64,000 nt of DNA from Sanderia malayensis (GCA_013076295.1 RQOL01000361.1:186001-250000); one strand, 5' to 3'. Shown: positions 33,187 through 41,781, numbered from the stretch's first letter. The notes: generated from the sequence alone by a model not told the origin. Numbers and translations are program-made.

Positions 33187-34526
33187 ATGCTAACAACAAC
33201 CGCCGCCACCGCACACTCGCGTCTCAGAAAACGTCGACTTTCGTCGTCGACAAAAAAATTCTACTGCCTCAAACCGTTTCGTCACACACTCGACGACTAC
33301 TTGCAAGAATTCGTCACCACGCGCCAAGCCAAACAGGCAACCAAATGGAACATCGTCTCCTACTCGTGGCTGCAACGACACGACCAACTGCTTCCTCTGG
33401 CGCACAGTCGTCGCTTCTGGCACGATCGTCACATCGTCATCGATCCACCACCGCCACCCGCACACGATCAGTGCATACGAGAATACTTCAACGCCTGCTA
33501 CACACAACTTCAACACCAGGTGACGTTCGCCTCCTCGCAGCAGCCTTTCGAGTCGGACTTCACCCGGGCTCTCCTCAAACACGACATCGGCAATCCCCAA
33601 ACTACAGACGACAGCAAAAAGAGAGACGACACATTTTGGCCCTCCATCCAAGAAGAGATACAGTACATGATGCTCCACACGTCACGCGAACGCTACAACA
33701 ACGACTACGAACCGGTTCTCCTCACTCGCAGCCAAGCCTACGTGGAAACAAGCTCTGACGCAGTAGTACTGCATCCGATAATACCGTACGATCTCTCCAA
33801 GATCAGCATCGTCGAATTCAGCAACTGCGTCTGCTTCGTAAAACGCGACACCCCCCTGCAACGAAAGGAATTCAGCCAGCGATCCCGTTGGTTCGCCCAA
33901 CTCGAAGACGACGACGACGACGACGACGACGACAACAAAAACGACGACAAGAACGATGACGAGACGACGATAACAAAAACGCCGGTGTCCGCACTCGAAA
34001 CGTCCGGCTTCGTGACGCCGATGCCGACACTCGAGAGGACTTTGCCGACTTTCGCGTCTGGCTTCGTCTACTCAACCACGCGTACATAGAAATCGAGCAC
34101 AGTTTCCCTTCGCAGAAACACTACCTGAACAAAGACTACATCAGCCCACACTTTCAGCACTACGAATTCCGCTTCTACGGCTTTGAACCCGAACTTTGCA
34201 TACAACTTGCCACCTACTTACAACTACTACCCTTACAAGACAAAGCCTGGTGCAGGATGGACTACTACATCCGCTTTTATCGACCCTACACCAGCTGGAA
34301 ATGTATGCCCACCTTGGAACAAGGCTGCTGCTGCTGCGTCGATTTGGACGCCTGGGGCAACTACACGGTCGACGACATCGATGCCCAATACTTCGTTCGA
34401 GAATGCCTCGAACTCGTGCTGCCCTTCAGAACGCTGCAGGTAAAACAGCCGCCGCCGTTCGCAGCCGCCGCCGCCGCCGCAAACAAACGGAAACAACCTA
34501 GGGCAGATACGGCAAACAAACAATAA
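33187..34526 (+). CDS. Unrecognised protein of about 445 aa, one frameshift near 34000
   Basis: ATG at 33187 follows a CAACAACAACTCGACGACGA-type leader. The first frame stays open to 34089. From about 34000 a second frame carries coding-like sequence to TAA at 34524-34526, so one indel near 33990-34030 (in the GAC-repeat area) probably splits one gene. The N-terminal two thirds is globular-looking (KPFRHTLDDYLQEFV, WNIVSYSWLQRHDQLLPLAH, ILPYDLSKISIVEF-like). A run of nine Asp follows, then a conserved-looking C-terminal part with YEFRFYGFEPELCIQLATYL and MDYYIRFYRPYTSW, ending in poly-Ala and a basic tail. I do not recognise the family. Codon bias matches 26671 and 28052. Confidence 0.45.
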
Positions 34527-34639
34527 CTTTAACTTTTTGCTATATTGTTTTATTATACTACAATAGCTACTGTCATTTTTTTTTTATACTATACCAACAA
34601 TAAAAAACATCATTCGTCTTCCTCTCTCTACGTCTCGTC

Positions 34640-34714
34640 GCCTTGTTAGCTCAGTTGGTAGAGAGCGTCAGTGTCATAGTCTGAAGGTCGTGAGTTCAAT
34701 CCTCACACAAGGTA
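34640..34714 (+). tRNA. tRNA-Met (anticodon CAT, elongator type)
   Basis: The full cloverleaf is readable: acceptor GCCTTGT pairing with ACAAGGT, D stem GCTC/GAGC, anticodon stem TCAGT/TCTGA around the loop GTCATAG (anticodon CAT), variable AGGTC, T arm GTGAG-TTCAATC-CTCAC, discriminator A. The bases from TCAGT to CTCACAC closely match animal elongator tRNA-Met. The only stem defect is a T-T pair at the base of the anticodon loop. A run of eight T's starts at 34718, a normal Pol III terminator. No CCA is encoded. Confidence 0.9.
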
Positions 34715-34768
34715 GGATTTTTTTTCTTTTTCTTATTCCTCGGGACTTTCCCTCGGCACATCGATCGT

Positions 34769-34832
34769 CCTCCTTTTTCTTGCTCCTTTCCAATTAACTT
34801 TGATTAATTGGAAATTAGCAAGGAAAAAGAGG
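34769..34832. ncRNA. Hairpin H1 (pre-miRNA-like, family A)
   Basis: A 64-nt inverted repeat. Arm CCTCCTTTTTCTTGCTCCTT continues into CCAATTAA and pairs over about 29 bases with TTAATTGGAAATTAGCAAGG-AAAAAGAGG, leaving a loop of about six bases. It shares arm sequence with H2 and H3. Confidence 0.7.
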
Positions 34833-34883
34833 CGCCAACAGAAGTACTGCCTGCCTCGTCGTCATCATGCTCGTCATCACATT

Positions 34884-34949
34884 CCCCTCTTATCCCTTGT
34901 TAATTTCGGCCAACTTTGCTTGAACGAAATTTACAAGGGAAAAGAGGCG
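34884..34949. ncRNA. Hairpin H2 (pre-miRNA-like, family A)
   Basis: A 66-nt inverted repeat. Arm CCCCTCTTATCCCTTGTTAA plus TTTCGGCCAA pairs with TTGAACGAAATTTACAAGGG plus AAAAGAGGCG with a few mismatches. Size and arm sequence match H1 and H3. Read on the minus strand, its first arm contains TTTT, a possible Pol III stop. Confidence 0.7.
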
Positions 34950-34998
34950 CCTGCCAGAAGTACTACTACATCATGCTCGTCGTCGTCGTCGTCACATT

Positions 34999-35061
34999 CC
35001 TCTTATCTCTTGTGAAATTTGTACAACTTAGATTGTACGACATTTTACAAGAGATAAGAGG
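34999..35061 (-). ncRNA. Hairpin H3 (pre-miRNA-like, family A), directly 3' of a tRNA-like gene
   Basis: A 63-nt inverted repeat with arms CCTCTTATCTCTTGTRAAAT of about 28 bases and a short loop. On the minus strand it begins at 35061, the base right after the last base (35062) of the tRNA-like gene, with no spacer. It has no run of four T's on that strand, so a Pol III transcript starting in the tRNA-like gene would include the whole hairpin. Confidence 0.7.
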
Positions 35062-35146
35062 TGCCAGAAGTGGGATTCGAACCCACGCATGCTTACGCAC
35101 AGAAGACGAATATCGCCCAACGCCTTAACCACTCGGCCATTCTAAC
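35062..35146 (-). tRNA. Class II tRNA-like gene (Leu/Ser type) with abnormal anticodon arm
   Basis: On the minus strand: acceptor GTTAGAA pairing with TTCTGGC (two G-T pairs), TG, D arm GCC-GAGTGGTTAA-GGC (good A box), a long variable arm near GTGCGTAAGCATGC, and a perfect T arm GTGGG-TTCGAAT-CCCAC (good B box). The anticodon region GGGCGATATTCGTCT does not form a five-pair stem with a seven-base loop and U33. It folds more easily into a tight GGCGA/TCGTC stem. The internal Pol III promoter is intact, but decoding is doubtful. Its 3' end abuts hairpin H3. A pseudogene or a true tRNA with an assembly indel are alternatives. Confidence 0.65.
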
Positions 35147-35152
35147 ACCATC

Positions 35153-35218
35153 CTACCTGTTTGAGAGAATGAAAATCATTCTCTTTAGAAAATGATCTTC
35201 AGTCTCTCAAACAAGTAG
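35153..35218. ncRNA. Hairpin H4 (pre-miRNA-like, family B)
   Basis: A 66-nt inverted repeat. Arm CTACCTGTTTGAGAGAATGA pairs with the downstream TCTCTCAAACAAGTAG over about 30 bases with a few mismatches; the loop is about four to six bases. It shares arm sequence with H5 but not with H1-H3. It lies seven bases upstream (minus-strand sense) of the tRNA-like gene. Confidence 0.7.
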
Positions 35219-35240
35219 CAACACTGATCGTCGAAAAATT

Positions 35241-35306
35241 CCTACCTGTTCGGGAGAATGAATATTACCCTTTGAGAGGTAATTTTCACTCTCTTGAACA
35301 GGCAGG
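35241..35306. ncRNA. Hairpin H5 (pre-miRNA-like, family B)
   Basis: A 66-nt inverted repeat. Arm CCTACCTGTTCGGGAGAATG pairs with CTCTCTTGAACAGGCAGG over about 29 bases. It has the same length and arm motif as H4, so it is probably a duplicate. Confidence 0.7.
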
Positions 35307-35655
35307 AGGGACATTCCCTCTGGTTATTCCCCCGATTTCCCAGCATTCCTTGCGCCTGCGCCCACCTAGCGATGTGCCTCGCAGTGGCACATTCCATTGC
35401 ACCACCATGATGTCATCTCCAACTTTTCCCGCCAATATGACGTCAATTTCCCGCTAACCTCTCTCCCATGCAGCCTCGATACCATCCCAATTAGTGTGCA
35501 CTCAACCTTGGACGAGTGGACCTAAACAGCACCATGTATATATACTACTTTGGTGCAGCTGATTCATCGCGAAAGATGGAATGGCAGCCCATGTAATACA
35601 AGCGAAAGAAGGAGCACGCACGACTACGCATAAGTAAGAGACGTATGTTCATTTT
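35307..35655. other. Intergenic, between the RNA cluster and the viral block
   Basis: No ORF worth calling. TGACGTCAATTTCCCGC at 35440-35456 and a TATA-like GTATATATACTAC near 35535-35547 could belong to a promoter, orientation unknown. Confidence 0.3.
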
Positions 35656-36300
35656 CTATATCGATTTTGGGATGATAGATTTTACACCTTTATAATTATA
35701 ATGTCTTTCTCCCCAATCCTTTACAAACTGGTCATTGATATAGTATTGTCCATAATTTCCAAATTTATCTCGACGACTAGCATGTTGTCCTTCTGTTATT
35801 ACTTTCGGAAATGTTTCTTCTAAAACATAGAATACCTGTCCTGGCCATTTACACGTACTAATTGCATGTAAGAAGTAAATACAATATTCTCCACACACAT
35901 CTGTATCCCGTGCTTGAATTTCTCTCTCTATTTCATTTATTTCATATTTCTTCTGTATTTTTGGAATTTGATGTTGAGCTTGTTGCATCATTCGAAAACA
36001 AAATCGTTGAAATGTGACGTGTGGTTTAAATCCGTATGAATAAAAAAAATAGCAGTGACCTATAACATCAAAATACACCACCAACCAATGTCCAACCCCT
36101 TTTATTGCACTATCTCAATCTTGTGAAAACAGAATAAACGACATAGGAAAATCGCAGTGTAGTACATTTTCAAACCAATCATGAAATAATTTAGTATCTG
36201 CGATAAGTATATTGATTTCCTTTTCTGTTAAAATTTCTTTAAAACTTTCATTTATATCCGGATCTTTTTTACAAATGTTACATATCTCCTCCCCGTTCAT
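35656..36300 (-). pseudogene. Adenain-like cysteine protease of a Polinton/adintovirus, one in-frame TGA
   Basis: One frame from ATG at 36300 to TAA at 35656 reads as a single protein of about 214 codons, interrupted only by TGA at 36115-36117. The catalytic layout of adenovirus-type maturation proteases is visible: GHW with the His just after the stop, an acidic/aromatic YSYGFKPH segment, then QARDTDVCGEYCIYFL, which carries the conserved Gln and the active-site Cys in a CGxYCxxF setting. Such proteases process capsid precursors in adenoviruses, adintoviruses and Polintons. The gene lies just downstream of the major capsid gene on the same strand. Upstream and downstream parts are both coding-like, so the stop is a recent lesion (C to T in a CGA codon would explain it) or an assembly error. 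Confidence 0.75.
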
Positions 36301-36392
36301 GATTAGCTAACCTATGGGTTCCTATTTTTTATCCCAATATAATTATAAACTTTTTTTTTTCTTTTTTCTTTATGGAATATAATCCAATGTGA

Positions 36393-37817
36393 TCATCGCA
36401 TTTTTTTAATTCCAACATGATTACTGCAATACATCAAGCCAAACGCGACCAATTTTTTCTTCAATGTCTTGGGAACTTTCAATTCCATGGTGACTTGGGA
36501 CTGTTTTACATCCACCACCTTGATTTGCTTTTCAATTCTTGTATTTGTTAAATTAAATGCATAGAATGCATACCCTTGCGCTAACCTTCCCATGTCCCCA
36601 TTAAATTGTAGGCAGGGAACTTCTAGCACACGGTACATTCCATTCAATGATTCTGTGCAATTTTCGTACTTATCTCTGTACAATTGATTTGTGTAATTTG
36701 TTTGAATAGTCAATTCAAAGGAATCTGCCCCTGTTTGCGGTAGATGTTGGAAATTGAAGGAGTTTTTTTGTGTATTTCCTGCCCAAATTTCATAATCTAC
36801 AAACCCAAGAATCAGTACGTCTGGAACTGCACCACGTACTAATTCGACGGTGAATCTCGCCAGATTATCTTGCAGGGTCCATGAATTGATCAAAAGTCTC
36901 TCCAGCCCGTAATTTACTGTGGGAGACACTTGCAATCTGCTAAGATATTCTGTGTAGCGCGGTGCAGTAAGCGTTATGGTTTTCAAACACAATTCTATGT
37001 GTTGATTGTCCCAATCAAAGGTATCTTTTTCATCTTCCGGACAAAGCACTGCATATTTTTGATCAACACGTTGGAACACAAGCTTTAATGGAAAGTTTGC
37101 GTCTGTGTAGTGGGTGGATTTAAATAAATTCAATTTGGGTGTGAATTCAAAATGTTGTGTTTGACTTTTGTTACACAACCTATTTCGTTTAACCCCTTCA
37201 GTATTTGAATTTTTGATGTCTTGTTTTTGCTCATCCCAGTATTCTACTTGATACTCATCTAATACTTGAGCATTCCAATCTGGCACACGAGCTCCTTTTT
37301 TCATTCGAGTAATATTATTATCTAAATAATACCCATCCTCTGTCTCCAACCTACTCCCCAGTGCTGTTACCGGTTGCTCAAACAAATTGGCAGCAAATGC
37401 CTGTTGCGGATAGTGTCCGTTTTGTGATTCAATGATTGCTTGACCGATTTGCAAAATTACGTTTTTAAACATCGAATGAGGAGTATTATTGAGTGGAATA
37501 AACTTATCTGCTTTGTCAGCAGGAATTGCTGCTCCTGTCGCCGCCTGAACTAATCTCACACTCATTTTTATGTAGCTCTTACTAAAATCATAGAAATTTC
37601 CGATTTGCGCTGGGACAGAAAAATTAATATCCGAATTACTTCGACCTGGTTGATCATTCATTGGGGTTATTCGATGAAAATTTTGTGCTTGAATATCGGT
37701 ATCGATATATTCTCTCGTATCGAACGCCAATTTTTCATCCACGCCATCTTCTTCTGTTCCTTTAAGTACATCACTCACTCCTTCTGGTTCGTTAGACCCC
37801 ATTTTGATGTTTACCAT
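36393..37817 (-). CDS. Polinton/adintovirus major capsid protein (hexon-like, double jelly roll)
   Basis: An intact 474-residue ORF. The N-terminal half carries the pattern typical of Polinton capsid proteins: a short acidic leader, then INFSVPAQIGNFYDFSKSYI, a PLNNTPHSMFKNVILQIGQ stretch and NGHYPQQAFAANLF. Long beta-rich segments such as PLKLVFQRVDQKYAVL follow. This is the family often annotated in invertebrate genomes as F54H12.2-like, and it corresponds to the double jelly-roll capsid protein inferred for Polintons. It assembles the icosahedral shell and works with the protease next to it and the probable minor capsid genes upstream. The Met at 37817 follows a TATA-like element by about 30 bases; a second Met six codons in is an alternative start. 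There are no introns and the ORF is uninterrupted, unlike several of its neighbours. Confidence 0.8.
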   Translation of the reverse strand: MVNIKMGSNEPEGVSDVLKGTEEDGVDEKLAFDTREYIDTDIQAQNFHRITPMNDQPGRSNSDINFSVPAQIGNFYDFSKSYIKMSVRLVQAATGAAIPADKADKFIPLNNTPHSMFKNVILQIGQAIIESQNGHYPQQAFAANLFEQPVTALGSRLETEDGYYLDNNITRMKKGARVPDWNAQVLDEYQVEYWDEQKQDIKNSNTEGVKRNRLCNKSQTQHFEFTPKLNLFKSTHYTDANFPLKLVFQRVDQKYAVLCPEDEKDTFDWDNQHIELCLKTITLTAPRYTEYLSRLQVSPTVNYGLERLLINSWTLQDNLARFTVELVRGAVPDVLILGFVDYEIWAGNTQKNSFNFQHLPQTGADSFELTIQTNYTNQLYRDKYENCTESLNGMYRVLEVPCLQFNGDMGRLAQGYAFYAFNLTNTRIEKQIKVVDVKQSQVTMELKVPKTLKKKLVAFGLMYCSNHVGIKKMR

Positions 37818-37847
37818 TCAACTTGTGTTTTATTTTTTTTATCGGGA

Positions 37848-37859
37848 CTTTATATAAAA
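37848..37859 (-). promoter_or_regulatory. TATA-like element upstream of the major capsid gene
   Basis: On the minus strand TTTTATATAAAG lies about 30-40 bases before the capsid Met. This is a motif-based inference. Confidence 0.35.
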
Positions 37860-37888
37860 CCTTTCTCATCTAAATTTCAAAAAACTGT

Positions 37889-38568
37889 TTAAAATTTATA
37901 ATTTGCTAGTTTATCCCGATTTAAAAAATTGTGTGCTGTCGCGTACATTGCTTGATATCGCTTGAGAATTTTACTTATTTTCTTTTTAACTGGCTTCTTC
38001 AATTTTTTCTTTGGAATTTTTAGTAATTTATTCACTTTCGCATGCACTTAAGCCACGTTCAAATTTGAAACTTTTACACTCAAATGTCTCGGTTTTAACG
38101 CGTGTTTTACATGCGTAATTGCCTTTGGAAGAATAATTTCTGGTTTTTTATTCTCTTCTCTTGGTGTTTTTATTACTTTATTTATTTGTTGCATTGAAAT
38201 GTATTGTTTCTTTGCTGGAGTACCAGATGACTTTGATTTAGAACGCTTTCTTTTTTTCCCAACACTCTCCAATTCCCGTATTGCTTTCTTTTTCGCTTGC
38301 GTTACCAAATTATTTAACCCTTTCCTCGCATGCTGAACTGTTTTTCGTTTTGCTTTCGTTAATAACGACTTACCTGCACTGGTAATTGCACCTTTTGCTT
38401 TTTTCGAACAGCACTTGTTACAGTCGATAAAATTCCCTTCCCCTGTAATTTACTTAATATTCCACCGTTATACCATTCAAATCCATTATTTGATGGAGTC
38501 GGTCCAGTTAAGCTGGGAATTTTTGGATGAGAATAAATACCCGGTGATACAATTCCTCCAGAATACAT
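37889..38568 (-). pseudogene. Basic, Lys-rich virion protein (core/pVI-like?), frameshift and in-frame TAA
   Basis: Starts at ATG 38568 with a Gly/Pro-rich segment (MYSGGIVSPGIYSHPKIPSL, then GFEWYNGGILSKLQGKGI) and turns very Lys/Arg-rich. The first frame breaks in an A6/T6 run near 38395. Coding continues in another frame through the Lys-rich part to TAA at 38048-38050, and beyond that stop in the same frame to TAA at 37889-37891. The total is about 225 codons. A short Gly-Gly-containing N terminus followed by a basic body is reminiscent of adenovirus core and pVI-type proteins that the maturation protease cleaves. That parallel is only an inference from composition and position next to capsid genes. 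Confidence 0.5.
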
Positions 38569-38645
38569 TTTTTATGTAATATTCATGATTTCTTGTATCA
38601 ATACCATTTATATTCATTTATTAATGTTTTTTTTCTTTTTATAAG

Positions 38646-39902
38646 TTATATTAAGCGAAATAGTACATCCACATGTGCTTTTACAACAATTTTCCGCCCT
38701 TTCGAATCCAATATTGTACAATGAAAACGAGTTACCTGCTGATCTTTTAAATCGCAAAATTGTAATGTTTCTGGTTCATATGATACATAATCCTGACGAA
38801 TGTTTCGAGTTAAACGAATCCCTAGGATTATATCTAACAATGGAATCGATTCATCTCCTACAAATTGTCCTTGTACATTATTACTATATATAAAATATTG
38901 GTCGGCATGTATTACACTATCATTTTTTGACATTGTCTTTACTACTTTTGAATAGGGTTCTCCTGTCTTTGTGGAACAGCCTTCCGGGAACCAAAATAAT
39001 TGATCTACTTTACCTACAACAGCTCCTTTATTAAAGCAGGCTTGTTCATATCGTTTCCAAATTATAGCCTTCTGTTCATCCAATGATACATCTAACACAT
39101 CAAATCCGCAGAACGGAAGCATCTGTGACCCAATCGCGATGTGTATACAATATGGTGGGATATTACTAATTTCCACCCGTTCTGTTCCCTCTTTCGTATT
39201 CCTCACAAGTTTCCAGTCTATTGCAAACGATTGTTTCCATAGGTCATCCGGAAAATATGTGCTTAATAATTTTTTGGATTGCACATCTGGAAATTGTTTA
39301 AATGCAAATTTTATAGCTTCTGTAAATGTGTATGTCTTTCCGGTTGACATTTCTTTGGTTGTTTTATATTCATTGTAATCACGGATTTCATTCAGTAAAT
39401 TCTGAATTGTAATTGTTTTTCCTTCCCCAAATCTCTTTTGTAAATTTTTTGCTATATCAATACGCATTATCGGTGCCATTGGTTTCGCAAAATTCATTTC
39501 ATATTTCACATGCTTTTTCACATCTATATTAGTAACCGCATTATAATAATGATTTACATAACTACTATCATTTGCATTTCTTGTTTCAAACATAACCTGC
39601 TCCCGTATTAAGTTCGCTGACCGATCATTGTTGTAACTCTTCCATGCACCTAGATATATTTCTACTATCCAATCTTCTACATTATAATTTTCACCAATTG
39701 GAGTACGCAGACTTTTCAACTCTTGTTGATCTTTAAAATCATATACAATTTTTTTCAAAGCAACTTGCCAACCATCATACACATCAATGTTTAATTCATT
39801 ATTAGCAGTTTGAATATGTTCATTAAATGTGAAATTGGAATTTGGATTTTCACTGTCATAATATCCTTGTAAAATAAATGTATTTTCACTAGCTAATGGC
39901 AT
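38646..39902 (-). CDS. Probable Polinton structural (minor capsid-like) protein, 418 aa
   Basis: An intact ORF, starting MPLASENTFILQGYYDSENP. The N-terminal part has the pattern common in Polinton structural proteins: a short Asn/Phe-rich strand region followed by VYDGWQVALKKIVYDF, a W-x-VAL segment. The rest alternates beta-like strands with polar loops and includes LPFCGFDVLDVSLDEQ. I cannot assign it to a named Polinton gene (PW, PX, PC) with certainty. Position among capsid genes and the shared WxVAL/WxICC-type motif with the ORF at 41023-41697 suggest a minor capsid or capsid-associated protein. It is followed after 12 bases by the next viral gene upstream on the same strand. Confidence 0.55.
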   Translation of the reverse strand: MPLASENTFILQGYYDSENPNSNFTFNEHIQTANNELNIDVYDGWQVALKKIVYDFKDQQELKSLRTPIGENYNVEDWIVEIYLGAWKSYNNDRSANLIREQVMFETRNANDSSYVNHYYNAVTNIDVKKHVKYEMNFAKPMAPIMRIDIAKNLQKRFGEGKTITIQNLLNEIRDYNEYKTTKEMSTGKTYTFTEAIKFAFKQFPDVQSKKLLSTYFPDDLWKQSFAIDWKLVRNTKEGTERVEISNIPPYCIHIAIGSQMLPFCGFDVLDVSLDEQKAIIWKRYEQACFNKGAVVGKVDQLFWFPEGCSTKTGEPYSKVVKTMSKNDSVIHADQYFIYSNNVQGQFVGDESIPLLDIILGIRLTRNIRQDYVSYEPETLQFCDLKDQQVTRFHCTILDSKGRKIVVKAHVDVLFRLI

Positions 39903-39914
39903 TGTTACAAACGT

Positions 39915-40409
39915 TCAAATAAACATATCGACAAATGTACTCGTATTATCAGCAAATATAAGTTCTACAGCAAAACAATTAGGTTGAAATATAATATTAT
40001 TAGCAATATCTCTTAAATATATCGTACATTTAAGTTCATTGACATAATTACACTCTTTAAAATCTAAATGCGTCAGTTGATATATATAAACACTTTTTTG
40101 ATCTCCAAATTTATGTACATAATCACAATGGTTAAAATGAATATTCGTTAACAATGATACTAAATTCACTTCTTGTTTTCCGTTAATCAAACAATCACTC
40201 CATTCCCAAGGAAAATGTATTAAATTTCGTGTCACTAATTCCTTGCTTGAAATATCCAACAATCTATTAAAGCAGTCACGTGAAAAATATATTTTTTCTA
40301 CAGCGACTTTCAATTTTCCATTGAAGTTATGTGTAAACATCACCTCATCATTCTTCTTACACAATTTAATTTGCTTATTTATTACTTGAATCAACCTTCG
40401 CTTAAACAT
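39915..40409 (-). CDS. Viral-block protein of unknown function, 164 aa
   Basis: An intact ORF beginning MFKRRLIQVINKQIKLCKKN, rich in Phe, Tyr, Asn and Cys, with a beta-rich pattern (FTHNFNGKLKVAVEKIYF, LIHFPWEWSDC). No family recognised. Its start overlaps the stop of the ORF at 40409-41050, a compact arrangement typical of virus gene blocks. Confidence 0.5.
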   Translation of the reverse strand: MFKRRLIQVINKQIKLCKKNDEVMFTHNFNGKLKVAVEKIYFSRDCFNRLLDISSKELVTRNLIHFPWEWSDCLINGKQEVNLVSLLTNIHFNHCDYVHKFGDQKSVYIYQLTHLDFKECNYVNELKCTIYLRDIANNIIFQPNCFAVELIFADNTSTFVDMFI

Positions 40410-41050
40410 TATACTTCACTAGTAATATATAGACAAATAATACTTGTCCCATCTAACTTTCTGCGACAGTGTGCAATAATTATCTTCTTTGAATCATCCT
40501 CCTGTTCATCTGCTCGATTTGGAGTTATTCCCAACCAAAACGTTTGAAATTCTCGTTGTTGAACTAGTGAGAACGCTAACTGCTTAAACTCAAATAGTTG
40601 ATTTTTATACGTCGTTTTATTATTCGCTTTAAATTTGATAAATATATTTGCCAATGATCGAGCTGATATACCAGCTGCATAATTGTATGTAATTAAATCA
40701 CAATTTAATGAAAATGGTTCTGCATGTTTATTAAATAAACGCGATGCGACCGAAAATGGAATTCCACGTGAACATCCTTTATATGCTGGGGCTGGATATC
40801 CTTCATTATACAGATCTATACTATTTTCATTATGTTTCAAATTTGCCCAAAACAAGATATCTAGATAATCGTTAACGAAGTTTATATCCGATCCCTTTAC
40901 ATAATTCCGATGTAAGACATAATATGCATATCGTGTATTTGGTGCATGTTGCGTTATATACTTTAGAAAATCATGTGGTGTATTTCCATAGATAGAAACA
41001 AATTTGTCATGGTATTCCTGAATCACTTCGGAAAATAGTCTGACGTCCAA
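40409..41050 (-). CDS. Viral-block protein of unknown function, 213 aa
   Basis: An intact ORF beginning MDVRLFSEVIQEYHDKFVSI. It contains GYPAPAYKGCSRGIPFSVAS and a basic C-terminal part. There is no Walker A motif, so it is not the packaging ATPase. It overlaps the end of the 224-aa ORF upstream by 28 bases and the start of the 164-aa ORF downstream. Structural or assembly function is possible from position only. Confidence 0.5.
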   Translation of the reverse strand: MDVRLFSEVIQEYHDKFVSIYGNTPHDFLKYITQHAPNTRYAYYVLHRNYVKGSDINFVNDYLDILFWANLKHNENSIDLYNEGYPAPAYKGCSRGIPFSVASRLFNKHAEPFSLNCDLITYNYAAGISARSLANIFIKFKANNKTTYKNQLFEFKQLAFSLVQQREFQTFWLGITPNRADEQEDDSKKIIIAHCRRKLDGTSIICLYITSEV

Positions 41051-41697
41051 TTATCCATTCCCAATAGTTCCACCAACATTCTATTCATTCTACATGTCAT
41101 AAATTGTTGCTTCGAATTAAACCCCATTTCATTTTGAATGTTCATTCCTTTAAATCCCAAATCAAAAATATCAGGGGAACCCGTTATGGTTTTGATAAAT
41201 ATTATGGATTCTTGTTCCCATACACCTTTTCCATCTTTCCAACTGACAAAATCAAAATCAATATTTATCGGTCTATTTAAAAACGTATTTAGATCGGCAA
41301 ATGACCAATTTTTTCCATCATTATTCCATTGTAATGCTTTATCTCTTTCTAGATGGATACGCGGCAATTGATTCCCAATCCAACCGTTTCCTGACCCATC
41401 CGTATTAAATACCAAATTATACTTATGCTTATTTTTAAGTACATCCACATTAAGATTATTCTTAAACACATTACTTGTTGATTGAAATGGTAAACTTATT
41501 CTTTGGACCCATATATGTCGCGCATAGTCCACTTGTTCATATCCTGGCAATATACATTTAATACAACATATTTTCCAATCTTTTGTTGCATCCAATGATA
41601 GTTTTTTATTTAATGTCACGCGAAATTTGAAATTTTTATCCTTCGCTGATGCAGCTGCTGACGAAATGGCAACTATTTTTTGTGGCTTACTTGTCAT
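41023..41697 (-). CDS. Probable Polinton structural protein, 224 aa (penton/minor capsid-like)
   Basis: An intact ORF, starting MTSKPQKIVAISSAAASAKD. It has a pattern seen in single-domain beta proteins of Polintons: NFKFRVTLNKKLSLDA, then DWKICCIKCILPGYEQVDYA, then NTDGSGNGWIGNQLPRIHLE. Length is right for a single jelly-roll minor capsid (penton-type) protein. Direct neighbours are the integrase upstream and another small viral ORF downstream. The assignment is an inference from pattern and position. Confidence 0.5.
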   Translation of the reverse strand: MTSKPQKIVAISSAAASAKDKNFKFRVTLNKKLSLDATKDWKICCIKCILPGYEQVDYARHIWVQRISLPFQSTSNVFKNNLNVDVLKNKHKYNLVFNTDGSGNGWIGNQLPRIHLERDKALQWNNDGKNWSFADLNTFLNRPINIDFDFVSWKDGKGVWEQESIIFIKTITGSPDIFDLGFKGMNIQNEMGFNSKQQFMTCRMNRMLVELLGMDNWTSDYFPK

Positions 41698-41781
41698 TCT
41701 TTATCGATATCATCTCTATCACGTCCTACCTCATCATTTTCTCTCCTTTCTTTCTCATTTATCCTATTCTCTTCTTTTAAA

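Noticed and set aside
34640..35061. tRNA-Met as the promoter of hairpins H1-H3
   Set aside because: A run of eight T's begins four bases after the tRNA and should stop Pol III. The minus-strand tRNA-like gene is the better candidate.
40409..41050. Packaging ATPase candidate in the viral block, by size
   Set aside because: No Walker A (GxxGxGKS/T) or Walker B motif in this ORF or in the neighbouring ones.
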